A DNA stretch of 61,074 nt. Source: an uncultured Holdemania sp. (GTDB lineage: Bacteria; Bacillota_I; Bacilli_A; Erysipelotrichales; Erysipelotrichaceae). The DNA lies in assembly GCA_904395815.1 (NCBI GenBank), contig CAJFOC010000007.1, positions 1 to 61,074 of the forward strand, written 5' to 3'. The translations under genes and the position numbers were made by a program. Below the pieces are notes generated by a model. That model searched no databases, had not been told where the DNA came from, and saw only the letters and a list, made by a program, of their open reading frames with translations. This document shows, one piece after another, positions 32,349-40,394 of this stretch. Each line of letters starts with the position of its first letter. Positions within the stretch are counted from its first letter, which is position 1.

Positions 32349-32912
32349 TTATTCCATCCATTTTTTTAATACCCGGGCTGTCCGGGCTGCCGGAAAGCCC
32401 ATGATTGAATAAAAATCGCCGTTGATCCTTTTGACCAGAAAAAATCCTTCGCCCTGAATCCCATACGCTCCGGCCTTATCCATCGGTTCCCCGGTTGCCA
32501 CATACCGGCGAATCTGATCTTCCTGCAGCGGATAGAATTCCACTTCGCTGACATCACAAAAGCATTCCTTCCGTTCGCTGGAAAGCACGCAGACCCCGGT
32601 CATGACCTGATGTATTCTGCCAGACAGCGATTTCAGCATCCGGACAGCTTCCTTCTCATCATGAGGCTTCCCGAGAATTTCGCCATCCCGAACCACTACC
32701 GTATCCGCACCGATCACAATCGCTTCCGGATGTTGTCGCCAGATGCAATCGGCCTTGCGCCAGGCCAGCTCTTCCATCGCGCTCTGCAATCCCGCGCTCA
32801 GATCCAGCGTCTCATCCACCGTGGCTGCCATCACCTGAAAGGGCAGATGCAGCTTTTCCATCAGTTCCCGGCGGCGAGGTGACTGGCTGGCCAGAATCAG
32901 CGGTCTGTTCAT
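32349..32912 (-). CDS. maf: Maf-family nucleoside triphosphate pyrophosphatase
   Basis: Maf (187 residues) hydrolyses non-canonical or methylated NTPs. The N-terminal LASQSPRRRELM and central IGADTVVVRDGEILGKP are diagnostic. The C-terminal YGIQGEGFFLVKRINGD is also typical. Its start overlaps the coaX stop (ATGA, 32909-32912). It is the last gene of the CoA operon, and no terminator is obvious before the tRNA-Thr promoter. Confidence 0.94.
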   Translation of the reverse strand: MNRPLILASQSPRRRELMEKLHLPFQVMAATVDETLDLSAGLQSAMEELAWRKADCIWRQHPEAIVIGADTVVVRDGEILGKPHDEKEAVRMLKSLSGRIHQVMTGVCVLSSERKECFCDVSEVEFYPLQEDQIRRYVATGEPMDKAGAYGIQGEGFFLVKRINGDFYSIMGFPAARTARVLKKWME

Positions 32913-33691
32913 GCGTCCATCTCCTTTCGATTTTTATCGTAGATGATCTTCATGCCCTTAAAGGCCAGATCCGGATCATAGATGTCGATGCACTCGGTCG
33001 CATCCAGCAGAATCCGTCCCAGTCCGCCGGTGGCAATCACCTTCAGCTGCGGCTGCTGCAGCTCTTCCTTCATCTTCCGCACCAGATATTCCACCTGGCC
33101 GATATAACCGTAAACCAGCCCCGACTGCATGCCGTTCACTGTATTTTTAGCCAGAACCCGCTGCGGCCGGCGAATTTCGATCTCCGGCAGTTTGGCTGTC
33201 ATCGACCACAGCGCCTGCGCGGCAATTTCAATTCCCGGCACAATGACCGTATATTCAAAAACGCCCCGGTCCGAGATGTAATCGAACGTGGTTGCCGTAC
33301 CGAAATCGATGACCAGACAAGCCGTCCGGTACAGATGATACGCTGCCGCAACGTTGACAATCCGGTCTGCGCCGACTTCCTTCGGGTTTTCCGAATTCAC
33401 CGACACTCCGGTTTTGATTCCCGGTCCGATGATCAGCGGTGTGCACTGAAAATAACGGATTACCGCGCTTTCCAGCGCATGCATGACTTTCGGCACAACG
33501 CTGGAAATCACCACGTCATGAATCCGGGTCCAGTCGATCTGCCGGGCGGAAAGCATCATTCTCAGCTGCATGCCCAGCTCATCAGAGGTTCGCGGCGTCT
33601 TGGTTGTCATCCGGAAGGTCGCCGCCAGCTGCTGCTGGTCAAAGATGCCGACCGTGATGTTCGTGTTGCCCACGTCAATCGTCATCAGCAT
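32909..33691 (-). CDS. coaX: Type III pantothenate kinase
   Basis: CoaX (260 residues) phosphorylates pantothenate, the first step of CoA synthesis, in the cytoplasm. The ATPase-fold motifs are IDVGNTNITVGIF (phosphate 1) and LVIDFGTATTFDYI (phosphate 2), with the pantothenate-site GADRIVN. An ATG two codons in (33685) overlaps the coaBC stop as TGATG, and either start is possible. It lies between coaBC and maf and is co-translated with both. Confidence 0.95.
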   Translation of the reverse strand: MLMTIDVGNTNITVGIFDQQQLAATFRMTTKTPRTSDELGMQLRMMLSARQIDWTRIHDVVISSVVPKVMHALESAVIRYFQCTPLIIGPGIKTGVSVNSENPKEVGADRIVNVAAAYHLYRTACLVIDFGTATTFDYISDRGVFEYTVIVPGIEIAAQALWSMTAKLPEIEIRRPQRVLAKNTVNGMQSGLVYGYIGQVEYLVRKMKEELQQPQLKVIATGGLGRILLDATECIDIYDPDLAFKGMKIIYDKNRKEMDA

Positions 33692-34899
33692 GCCGTTGCC
33701 GCCTCTCTTTCCTTCAGCAGAACAGCACAGCGCCGGACCAGATCTTCCGCCACGGCCGTCTTGCTCATCATCGGCATCGTTTCCATGCCCTGCTTGCTGA
33801 CATAGGTAACGCAGTTGGTGTCGCCCTGAAAGCCGGCGCCCGGCTGACGCAGATCGTTGGCCACAATCAGATCCACATGCTTTTCATGCAGCTTCCGCTG
33901 CGCCTGAGTCAGCAGATCTTCCGTTTCCATCGCAAAGCCGACCAGTACCTGCCGCGCTGTTCGGTTTTCTGCCAGCAGTTTGAGAATGTCCGGCGTACGC
34001 TGCAACGGCAGCGACAGATCCGTGCCGCTTTTTTTGATTTTCTGTTCGCTGAACCGGGCTGGCGTATAATCCGCTACCGCCGCGGCCTTGATCACCAGAT
34101 CGCAATCCGGTGCTTCCTTCAGAATCACCTGCGCCATCTCCGCCGCGCTGACGATTTGGATATCCTGTACATCGCGGATCGGTTTCAGTGCTGTCGGACC
34201 GTGCACCAGCACGACCTGAGCGCCGGCATTGCGGGCGGCCCGGGCAATGGCATATCCCATTTTCCCGCTGGAATGATTGGTCAGATACCGGACCGGATCC
34301 AGCGCTTCCTGAGTGGCGCCGGCGCTGACCAGCACCTTTTTGCCTGTCAGGATTTTGGGCGTCAGTACCCGCTCAATTTCATCTTCGATCTCTTCCGGTT
34401 CCGCCATCCGGCCCCTTCCGACATCACCGCAAGCCAGCAATCCTTCCTGCGCTTCCACAATCCGCATTCCCCGCTGCCGCAGCGTCTGCAGGTTCGCCTG
34501 CGTTGCCGGATTATCAAGCATGCCGGTATTCATCGCCGGACAAATGATCTTCTCACACCGGCTGGCCAGCAGCGTCGTCGAAAGCATATCGTCCGCCAGA
34601 CCCCAGGCCGCTTTGGCGATGATGTTGGCGCTGGCCGGGGCGATGACAAACACATCGGCCAGCTTGGCCAGCGAAACATGCTGCACGTTGTATTCAAAAT
34701 TACGGTCAAACGTATCCACGCTGACCCGGTTTCCGCTCAGCGTTTCCAGCGTCAGCGGCGTAATGAACTGCGTCGCGTTGGCAGTCATGATCACATGCAC
34801 ATCGTACCCCTTTTTCTTCAGATTGCTGGTCAGCTGCGCCGCCTTGTAAGCGGCAATTCCCCCGGTAATCCCGAGAATCACATGCTTTTTCTGATTCAT
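33685..34899 (-). CDS. coaBC: Bifunctional CoaBC (phosphopantothenoylcysteine decarboxylase/synthetase)
   Basis: A 404-residue fusion. The N-terminal flavoprotein decarboxylase (about 1-180; GITGGIAAYKAAQL, the active-site PAMNTGMLDNPA) is followed by a C-terminal synthetase domain (about 187-400; VLVSAGATQEALDPVRYLTN and AAVADYTP). It converts 4'-phosphopantothenate to 4'-phosphopantetheine. The start overlaps the upstream ECF gene stop (34896-34899). Confidence 0.96.
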   Translation of the reverse strand: MNQKKHVILGITGGIAAYKAAQLTSNLKKKGYDVHVIMTANATQFITPLTLETLSGNRVSVDTFDRNFEYNVQHVSLAKLADVFVIAPASANIIAKAAWGLADDMLSTTLLASRCEKIICPAMNTGMLDNPATQANLQTLRQRGMRIVEAQEGLLACGDVGRGRMAEPEEIEDEIERVLTPKILTGKKVLVSAGATQEALDPVRYLTNHSSGKMGYAIARAARNAGAQVVLVHGPTALKPIRDVQDIQIVSAAEMAQVILKEAPDCDLVIKAAAVADYTPARFSEQKIKKSGTDLSLPLQRTPDILKLLAENRTARQVLVGFAMETEDLLTQAQRKLHEKHVDLIVANDLRQPGAGFQGDTNCVTYVSKQGMETMPMMSKTAVAEDLVRRCAVLLKEREAATAC

Positions 34900-35528
34900 A
34901 TTGAACTCCTTTTCCCCGTAAGATAGGGGATCATCACCTTACCGACAGCCAGCACAAGAAACGCTGCGATCAGCATTTCCAGTACCCCATTGGTAAAAAT
35001 CACCGTCATCAGCAACCCCGCCAGCGCGGAAACAGGAATCTCTCTGACTGCCGCATACGGTTCGCTGAAAAACACAAAAATGCCCAGCATGACCAGCGCG
35101 GTATGCAGAAACGTGCTGAGCAGCGCTGAAACGGTGAGACTGCCGGCCAGTCTGCCGGTCAGCTTCATCATCATCCGGAAAATCCAGGAAGCGGAATACC
35201 CGAGCAGAATTCTCGGCCCCAGCGCAATGAGCAGACTGGCCGCTCCGCCATGAATTTCTCCTACCGAATAAAAAGGACTGAATACAAAAGAGGTCACCGT
35301 CGGCGTCAGCGTGTTGACAATCACACTGCTCACACCGAAAACCAGGCCCACAATTCCGCCGGCATGTCCCCCCAGCAGAATTCCTGCCAGGATCACCGGG
35401 ATGTGCAGCGTCGTTGCCCGCACCACACCCAAGGGAATATAGCCCAGCGGCGTCAGCATCAGCACAACCTCGATGCAGCAAAATAACGCCAGCAGCACCA
35501 TCTTCCGCGTTTTCTGTCTGGATTTCAT
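34896..35528 (-). CDS. ECF transporter S component, probably for pantothenate
   Basis: A 210-residue polytopic protein with about six hydrophobic segments and the ECF S-component pattern (TLHIPVILAGILLGGHAGGI, then GLVFGVSS). S components bind a vitamin and share an energising module encoded elsewhere. The gene is first in an operon with coaBC and coaX, so pantothenate or a related precursor is the likely ligand (inference from context). AGGAGGG precedes the ATG, and a 129-nt folded leader precedes that. Confidence 0.82.
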   Translation of the reverse strand: MKSRQKTRKMVLLALFCCIEVVLMLTPLGYIPLGVVRATTLHIPVILAGILLGGHAGGIVGLVFGVSSVIVNTLTPTVTSFVFSPFYSVGEIHGGAASLLIALGPRILLGYSASWIFRMMMKLTGRLAGSLTVSALLSTFLHTALVMLGIFVFFSEPYAAVREIPVSALAGLLMTVIFTNGVLEMLIAAFLVLAVGKVMIPYLTGKRSSI

Positions 35529-35657
35529 TGTTCTTCCCTCCTGCCGCTCCCGCTTTCGGGATGCAGCGTACTGAAATCACTCCCCCCGTTTGCTGTCTTG
35601 CATCCGGAATCAGCGTCGCTGCGGATCGCTTTTCCTCAAGCCAGGCGGCGGGATTTC
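35529..35657 (-). ncRNA. Folded 5' leader of the CoA operon, riboswitch candidate
   Basis: On the minus strand the RNA would start near 35657. GAAATC with the following CCC pairs with GGG and GATTTC (35646-35657 with 35573-35587) as a closing stem. Inside it are GCTT-GAGGAA-AAGC and a stem ATCCG/CGGAT with an inner hairpin. After the closing stem, TCCCG-AAAG-CGGGA forms a further hairpin just before the ribosome binding site. The layout is riboswitch-like. I do not recognise any known class, and no T-run follows, so control would be at translation. Confidence 0.5.
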
Positions 35658-35663
35658 ATTATC

Positions 35664-35691
35664 ATTATACACACTCGGCCATTCTTTTCAA
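35664..35691 (-). promoter_or_regulatory. Promoter of the CoA operon
   Basis: Minus-strand TTGAAA (35686-35691), 16-bp spacer, perfect TATAAT (35664-35669). Predicted start near 35657, at the base of the leader's closing stem. Confidence 0.75.
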
Positions 35692-35786
35692 CACGGCAGC
35701 CTGCCGGCTACCAAAAAAAGACAGTTTTTGAGCCTGATGGGGGCTGCCATACTAATCCTGCAACAATGAGAAATGAAGGTGAACTG

Positions 35787-36638
35787 ATGAAACAACCGCT
35801 GAAATGGATCCTGGCCGCCGCGCTGCTGACGCTTTCCGGTTGTCAGGACAAAGGCAATTCCACCGTTGAATCCCGTGTCAACGGCATCACCGACGACGTC
35901 CCGGAAATTGACATTCCGCAGACCGACATTGATTTTTCCCAGTTTGACACGCTGGACGCTTCCATGCAGGCCTGGGGACTGGGCAAAGAAAAAGACGCCA
36001 ACGGTCAGCCGCTGGATGCCGTCAGCGCCAATGAAAAATACAAACCCTATGATACGGTTTTCGTCGGACAGGCTGATCAGAAAGTCTACCTGACTTTTGA
36101 TAACGGCTACGAAAACGGCAATACCACCGCCATTCTCGATACGCTTCGGGAAAAAAATGTCAGCGCCGTTTTCTTTGTCACTGCTCAATATGTCAGGGAA
36201 AACCCGGAACTGATTCAGCGCATGATTGATGAAGGCCACATCATCGGCAATCACAGCTATCATCATCACTCCTTTCCTGCGATCACCATTGAACAGGTTC
36301 GTGATGAAATCATGCAGCTGGACGCGCTGATGCTGCAGCAGTTTCAATACAAAATGACGCTGGTCCGGCCTCCGAAAGGCGAATTCAGCGAACGGACGCT
36401 GGCCCTCAGCAATCTTCTCGGCTATCAGACCGTGCTGTGGTCGTTTGCCTATTACGACTACAACGTCAACGATCAGCCGGCAGACGATGCCGCGCTGAAA
36501 AAGACGCTCGAAAACGCGCATCCCGGCGCCATCTATCTGCTGCATTCGGTTTCCGATACCAATACCCGCATTCTGGGCGATCTGATCGACGGGCTGCGTC
36601 AAAGAAATTATGAGGTCGCCCGCTATGATCTGGAATGA
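35787..36638 (+). CDS. pdaA: PdaA-like polysaccharide deacetylase lipoprotein
   Basis: A 283-residue lipoprotein (signal peptide with lipobox LSGC) carrying a NodB-type deacetylase domain. KVYLTFDNGYENG, HIIGNHSYHHHSF, RPPKGEFSE and AIYLLHSVS match Bacillus PdaA, the N-acetylmuramic acid deacetylase that starts muramic-delta-lactam synthesis in spore cortex. The DNG form of motif 1 is typical of PdaA. The ATG at 35787 is preceded by GAAGGTGA. It suggests a sporulation-capable lineage. Its stop codon abuts the stop of the convergent GntR gene. Confidence 0.88.
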   Translation: MKQPLKWILAAALLTLSGCQDKGNSTVESRVNGITDDVPEIDIPQTDIDFSQFDTLDASMQAWGLGKEKDANGQPLDAVSANEKYKPYDTVFVGQADQKVYLTFDNGYENGNTTAILDTLREKNVSAVFFVTAQYVRENPELIQRMIDEGHIIGNHSYHHHSFPAITIEQVRDEIMQLDALMLQQFQYKMTLVRPPKGEFSERTLALSNLLGYQTVLWSFAYYDYNVNDQPADDAALKKTLENAHPGAIYLLHSVSDTNTRILGDLIDGLRQRNYEVARYDLE

Positions 36639-37352
36639 TCAGCGTTGTGAACCGGAGGAAGCCTTTGTGATTGACAGATCGGCTTCATCTGTTTCAGGCC
36701 GCTTGAAATAAGAGCTGAATTCACGGTCAATCCGATCGTGAAGCCGCCGTACGCCGCCTTCCAGATGATACCGGAGTATCCCGGCACACTGCTCTTTCTG
36801 CCGGTTTTCAATCACCGCCAGAATCTGCTCATGATCTTTCAACAGATCCCGCATCGGGCCGCTGGATTTGACATCCAGCATCCGGAAACGGGCATAATGT
36901 ACTTTCATCTGATCGATGATCTGCCACACGGTTCGCTGCGAAGCAATCGTAAAAATATGTTCATGAAACAGGCTGTCCAGCTGATAAAAACCTGCCGGAT
37001 CAATACCGGCGTCAATGGCTTCACGCTGCTGACGCAGATCGTCCTTCAGCTGTTTGAGCTGCAGCGGGCTGATCCGGTCGATGCAGTCTTTCAAAATCTG
37101 AATTTCCACGATAGTCCGCATGTAAATGGTCGCGCTGACCCGTTCCATATCGATCAGCGATACCTTGGTTCCCCGCTGCGGCAGCACTTCCAGCAAGCCA
37201 TCGTTGACCAGCCGCAGAAAAACGTCGCGCACCGGGGTCCGCGAAACCTGGAAGCGGCGGGAAATCTCATTCTCGCTGATCAGGGCGCCCGGTTCGATTT
37301 TCAGATCGATGATCTCCTGCTTCAGCCGGCTGTATATCGCCATTTTATCCAT
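36639..37352 (-). CDS. GntR-family regulator with FCD domain
   Basis: A 237-residue FadR/FCD-type regulator. An N-terminal winged helix (about 5-70; ISENEISRRFQVSRTPVRDV) precedes an all-helical FCD ligand domain (about 75-220) with the metal-binding pattern in FHEHIF. Its ligand is unknown. GGGAGG lies upstream of the ATG. The last base of its stop codon abuts the convergent pdaA stop, with no spacer or terminator. Confidence 0.88.
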   Translation of the reverse strand: MDKMAIYSRLKQEIIDLKIEPGALISENEISRRFQVSRTPVRDVFLRLVNDGLLEVLPQRGTKVSLIDMERVSATIYMRTIVEIQILKDCIDRISPLQLKQLKDDLRQQREAIDAGIDPAGFYQLDSLFHEHIFTIASQRTVWQIIDQMKVHYARFRMLDVKSSGPMRDLLKDHEQILAVIENRQKEQCAGILRYHLEGGVRRLHDRIDREFSSYFKRPETDEADLSITKASSGSQR

Positions 37353-37373
37353 CGTCCCGCCTCCCTGTCATCT

Positions 37374-37402
37374 AGTATACAAGCCGCGCTCCCCGCTGGC
37401 AA
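37374..37402 (-). promoter_or_regulatory. Promoter of the gntR-like gene
   Basis: Minus-strand TTGCCA (37397-37402), 17-bp spacer, TATACT (37374-37379). Confidence 0.7.
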
Positions 37403-37434
37403 GTCTTTCTGATCCGGCCATCTTCCCCCGTTTT

Positions 37435-37464
37435 CCGATATTATCCACTATGCTATAATATCGG
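37435..37464 (+). promoter_or_regulatory. Inverted repeat over the yfcE promoter
   Basis: CCGATATTAT (37435-37444) is perfectly repeated inverted at 37455-37464 with a 10-bp spacer. The right arm overlaps the extended -10 TGCTATAAT (core 37454-37459), so a bound dimer would block the polymerase. The divergent GntR protein is a candidate ligand of this site. Confidence 0.6.
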
Positions 37465-37482
37465 CACAGGGAGGACTTGCTG

Positions 37483-38031
37483 ATGAAAATACTTGTTGTT
37501 TCCGATATTCACGGATCGCTGCTGCATGCGCAGAAAGCGATCGAAGCCTTTGAAACGCATCAGGCTGACATGATGCTGATGCTGGGAGACTTTCTGTACC
37601 ACGGGCCGCGCAACCCGCTGCCGCCCCAATACGATCCGATGGCGGTATCCCAGCTGCTCAACCGTTATGCTGACCGCATCCTCGCCGTTCGCGGCAATTG
37701 CGACAGCGAAGTCGATCAGATGATTCTCGATTTTGAGATCATGGCGCCCTACACCATGATACTCAACGGCAGCCGGCGTCTTTTTGCCACTCATGGGCAT
37801 CTGTACGATCTGCAGCAGAAACCGGCGCAGATCCGGCCGGGTGATGCGTATCTTTTCGGTCATATCCATCTGCCGCTGGCTACTGTCGAAAACGGCATTT
37901 ACGTCCTGAACCCGGGATCGATTTCCCTGCCAAAACAAAACAATCCGCATACCTACGGCTTACTGGATCAGCAGGGATTCACGATCCTGACGGAAGATCA
38001 TCAGGTTTTCAACCACATCGATTTTGACTGA
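37483..38031 (+). CDS. yfcE: YfcE-like metallophosphodiesterase
   Basis: A 182-residue calcineurin-like phosphoesterase. The five metal motifs are SDIHG, GDFLYHG, GNCDSE, THGHLY and GHIHLP. YfcE/MJ0936-type enzymes hydrolyse phosphodiesters in vitro; the physiological substrate is unknown. The ATG at 37483 lies 8 nt after GGGAGG; an in-frame TTG at 37477 is less likely. Its last 31 nt overlap the convergent gene at 38001-38501. Confidence 0.9.
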   Translation: MKILVVSDIHGSLLHAQKAIEAFETHQADMMLMLGDFLYHGPRNPLPPQYDPMAVSQLLNRYADRILAVRGNCDSEVDQMILDFEIMAPYTMILNGSRRLFATHGHLYDLQQKPAQIRPGDAYLFGHIHLPLATVENGIYVLNPGSISLPKQNNPHTYGLLDQQGFTILTEDHQVFNHIDFD

Positions 38032-38501
38032 ACCGGCTTGGCCGGTTTTTTTTCATCAGCACGCCACAGACAGAGAATGGCCGTCCAGGTCTGTTCATCC
38101 CGACAGATTCTCAGACGCACCGGAGTCCCTAAGCGCATCTGCCGGCGCTGCGCAACCGGCGCGATGTAATAAATCGCCTCTTTTAACGGATACACATGCA
38201 GCTGGTTGTCCGCCAGCTGAAATTCTGATCGTTTCCACAGCCAGGGCACCGGAATACGGTGTTGCTGAGAGTGAGACTGCGGCGCCTGATGGATTCGCCG
38301 CGCCTGTTTCATCGCCGCCTCAATCATCGCTTCCGGCAGATGCCCGGCCTGTTTCGACAAGGGAAGCGGCCAGGATTGCTCCCTCTGATCAAGGCGGGTC
38401 ACAAAGCCTTCCCGCAATCCCCTGCCTACCTGCTCCATCGCCTGCAGCTCTCGTCGCTGCGCCGCGGTAGGAAACAGGGTAATCCGTACGCTGATCATCA
38501 T
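38001..38501 (-). CDS. Small basic protein resembling the N-terminal half of TnpB
   Basis: A 166-residue basic protein. The opening ISVRITLFPTAAQRRELQAM follows the pattern of TnpB/OrfB N termini (a K/R-rich strand, then YPT-x-EQ). LPEAMIEAAMKQA and the beta-rich LRICRDEQTWTAILCLW recall later parts of the TnpB oligonucleotide-binding region. The RuvC nuclease and zinc finger are absent. I see no flanking left- or right-end repeats. It may be a degraded transposon gene or an exapted DNA/RNA-binding domain. The similarity is by eye only. AAGGA lies upstream of the ATG. Confidence 0.5.
   Translation of the reverse strand: MMISVRITLFPTAAQRRELQAMEQVGRGLREGFVTRLDQREQSWPLPLSKQAGHLPEAMIEAAMKQARRIHQAPQSHSQQHRIPVPWLWKRSEFQLADNQLHVYPLKEAIYYIAPVAQRRQMRLGTPVRLRICRDEQTWTAILCLWRADEKKPAKPVQSKSMWLKT
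38031..38050 (+). terminator. Terminator of yfcE
   Basis: AACCGG and CCGGTT (38031-38046) with a short loop, followed by eight T residues. It lies inside the 3' end of the opposite gene. Confidence 0.75.
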
Positions 38502-38553
38502 CTTCTCACATCCTTCTGCGCTGTATTATTCGCGCAGAAAACAGAAAATCCTC

Positions 38554-38576
38554 AAAAAAACCTGGAATCTTCCAGG
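38554..38576 (-). terminator. Terminator of alr
   Basis: CCTGGAA and TTCCAGG pair (38561-38576), followed on the minus strand by seven T residues. Confidence 0.9.
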
Positions 38577-38605
38577 CTTTGTTCTCTTGTCGTCAGTTTT
38601 TCTGT

Positions 38606-39730
38606 TCAGCGCGGAAGGTTCGCGCTCATCAGCCGGTCCAGGCGGGGATTGACAATCTCGCACACCTCATTCTGCCGCAGGTACACTTTGGCCAGCCGGT
38701 CACTCAATAACGTCATTACCTCATAAGGAATCGTATCCAGCTCCCGTGCCACCCGTTCTATCGGCATATGCGGGCCGATCAGTTCCACCCGGGTTCCCAC
38801 CGGCATTTCATGGGGCAGACGAATCATCGCCTGATCCATGCAGATGCGGCCGACAAATTTGCATTCGACTCCGTCAATGATGCAGCAACGTCCCTGATGA
38901 CGGCGAATCCAGCCGTCCGCATAACCGATCGGAAGCGTGCCGATCCATTCGCGCTGAGGACTCACATACGTTGCGCCATAACCGATGGTCGTGCCGGCTT
39001 CCACCTGTTTGACATGAACCAGCCGGCTGTACAGAGAAAGGCAGGGCTGCAGCGGCGTTGTGTAGGAAGTGATGCCAAACATCGCAATACCGCAGCGCAC
39101 CGCGTTGCTGATGGAATCCGGATAATGGACCGCCGCATCCGAATTATCGCAATGAATCCAGCGAAATGAACGATTCAGCTCTTTCAGCAGCGCCGCAAAC
39201 CGTTCCATCTGCAGATCGCACATCCGGTTATCAGCGGCATCGGAACAGGCGAAATGGGTAAATATCCCCTCGATCTGTACGCCATGCGTTTCCAGCAGAT
39301 CGGCCATTTCCTTCAGCTCCCCGGCGCTGCTACTGCCAATGCGGCCCATGCCGGTATCGGCTTTCAGATGAACCTTCAGCCCCTCGACCGGATGCTGTAC
39401 AATCTGCTGCGCCCAGGACAGCGATACCGCCGGAACGGTTAGCTGATGACGGATCAACAGGTCAGAGAAAGACGGATCCACCACCCCCAGAATCAGAATC
39501 GGCGCGTCAATCCCCTGCGCCCGCAGCGACAGCGCCTCATCCAGACTGGAGACCGCCAGCATCTGCGCGCCCGCCTCCAGCGCCGCCCGGGCGATCTGAC
39601 AATCTCCCGCTCCGTATCCGTTGGCTTTGATTACCGCAAAAAAACTCTTGCCGCTGCGCTGAATCAGCAGCCGTATATTCTCCTGCAGCCGGTCAAGATC
39701 CAGCTCAATCCAGCTGTCACGATAAAACAT
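38606..39730 (-). CDS. alr: Alanine racemase
   Basis: Alr (374 residues) converts L- to D-alanine for peptidoglycan. The PLP lysine is Lys35 in FAVIKANGYGAG, and the catalytic tyrosine lies in LPIGYADGW. The C-terminal beta domain includes CMDQAMI. AAAGGAAG precedes the ATG at 9 nt. It follows a small membrane protein by 29 bp in one operon and ends at a strong terminator. Confidence 0.96.
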   Translation of the reverse strand: MFYRDSWIELDLDRLQENIRLLIQRSGKSFFAVIKANGYGAGDCQIARAALEAGAQMLAVSSLDEALSLRAQGIDAPILILGVVDPSFSDLLIRHQLTVPAVSLSWAQQIVQHPVEGLKVHLKADTGMGRIGSSSAGELKEMADLLETHGVQIEGIFTHFACSDAADNRMCDLQMERFAALLKELNRSFRWIHCDNSDAAVHYPDSISNAVRCGIAMFGITSYTTPLQPCLSLYSRLVHVKQVEAGTTIGYGATYVSPQREWIGTLPIGYADGWIRRHQGRCCIIDGVECKFVGRICMDQAMIRLPHEMPVGTRVELIGPHMPIERVARELDTIPYEVMTLLSDRLAKVYLRQNEVCEIVNPRLDRLMSANLPR

Positions 39731-39759
39731 AACTCAGAACTTCCTTTCCCTGCATCCGA

Positions 39760-40191
39760 TCAGACAAAGCGTGCCGACGAATAAGCCAGCGCAATGCCGC
39801 CGATGCGAAACAGCAGCGCCAGCAGAGCATTCATGCTGGTTCCCAACAGACTCTGCAGCGCCACCCGAAACACGAGAAAGAAAACGCCGAAACCATTGGT
39901 AAACACGGAGAATCCCACCATGGAAATCATATCGCCCAGCACAAAACAGATCGCCGCCAATACCGCAGCCAGCACCGAAAACCGCACCTGAACCCCACGG
40001 CCAAATTTCCGGATTACCGTTCCGATCGCATAACCGAAAGCCAGGTACACCACCGAAAACTCAATTCGTAACAACGCAGACAGAATGCCATACAGCACTG
40101 TCAGTCCCGCCGTCGCGCCAACGCCATAGACGACAGCGCGGATAAACCGTTCATTGCGGGTCAGCGCCTGTTTATTGTAAATTTTAAGCAT
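39760..40191 (-). CDS. Small hypothetical membrane protein
   Basis: A 143-residue protein with about four hydrophobic segments (about 18-42, 45-60, 70-95, 100-140) and a basic N terminus. The family is not recognised. It has AGGAGG 6 nt before the ATG and is the first gene of the alr operon; an extended TGCTATACT box lies near 40215. Linkage with alr may be incidental. Confidence 0.7.
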   Translation of the reverse strand: MLKIYNKQALTRNERFIRAVVYGVGATAGLTVLYGILSALLRIEFSVVYLAFGYAIGTVIRKFGRGVQVRFSVLAAVLAAICFVLGDMISMVGFSVFTNGFGVFFLVFRVALQSLLGTSMNALLALLFRIGGIALAYSSARFV

Positions 40192-40394
40192 AGTTCGCCT
40201 CCTGAATACAACAAGTATAGCATAACCCCTGTTAAAAGAGAACGATCAACCAACAGACAGAATCCTACAATCTGCCCGCATTGTCACTCTCAGCGCATCG
40301 TTTTTCCATACGCCAGACCGTACTGTGTCAAAGCGGCTTTACAAATCCTTCTGTCCGACGGTATCATAGAGATAATAAAAAAGGGGGCTGTGTT

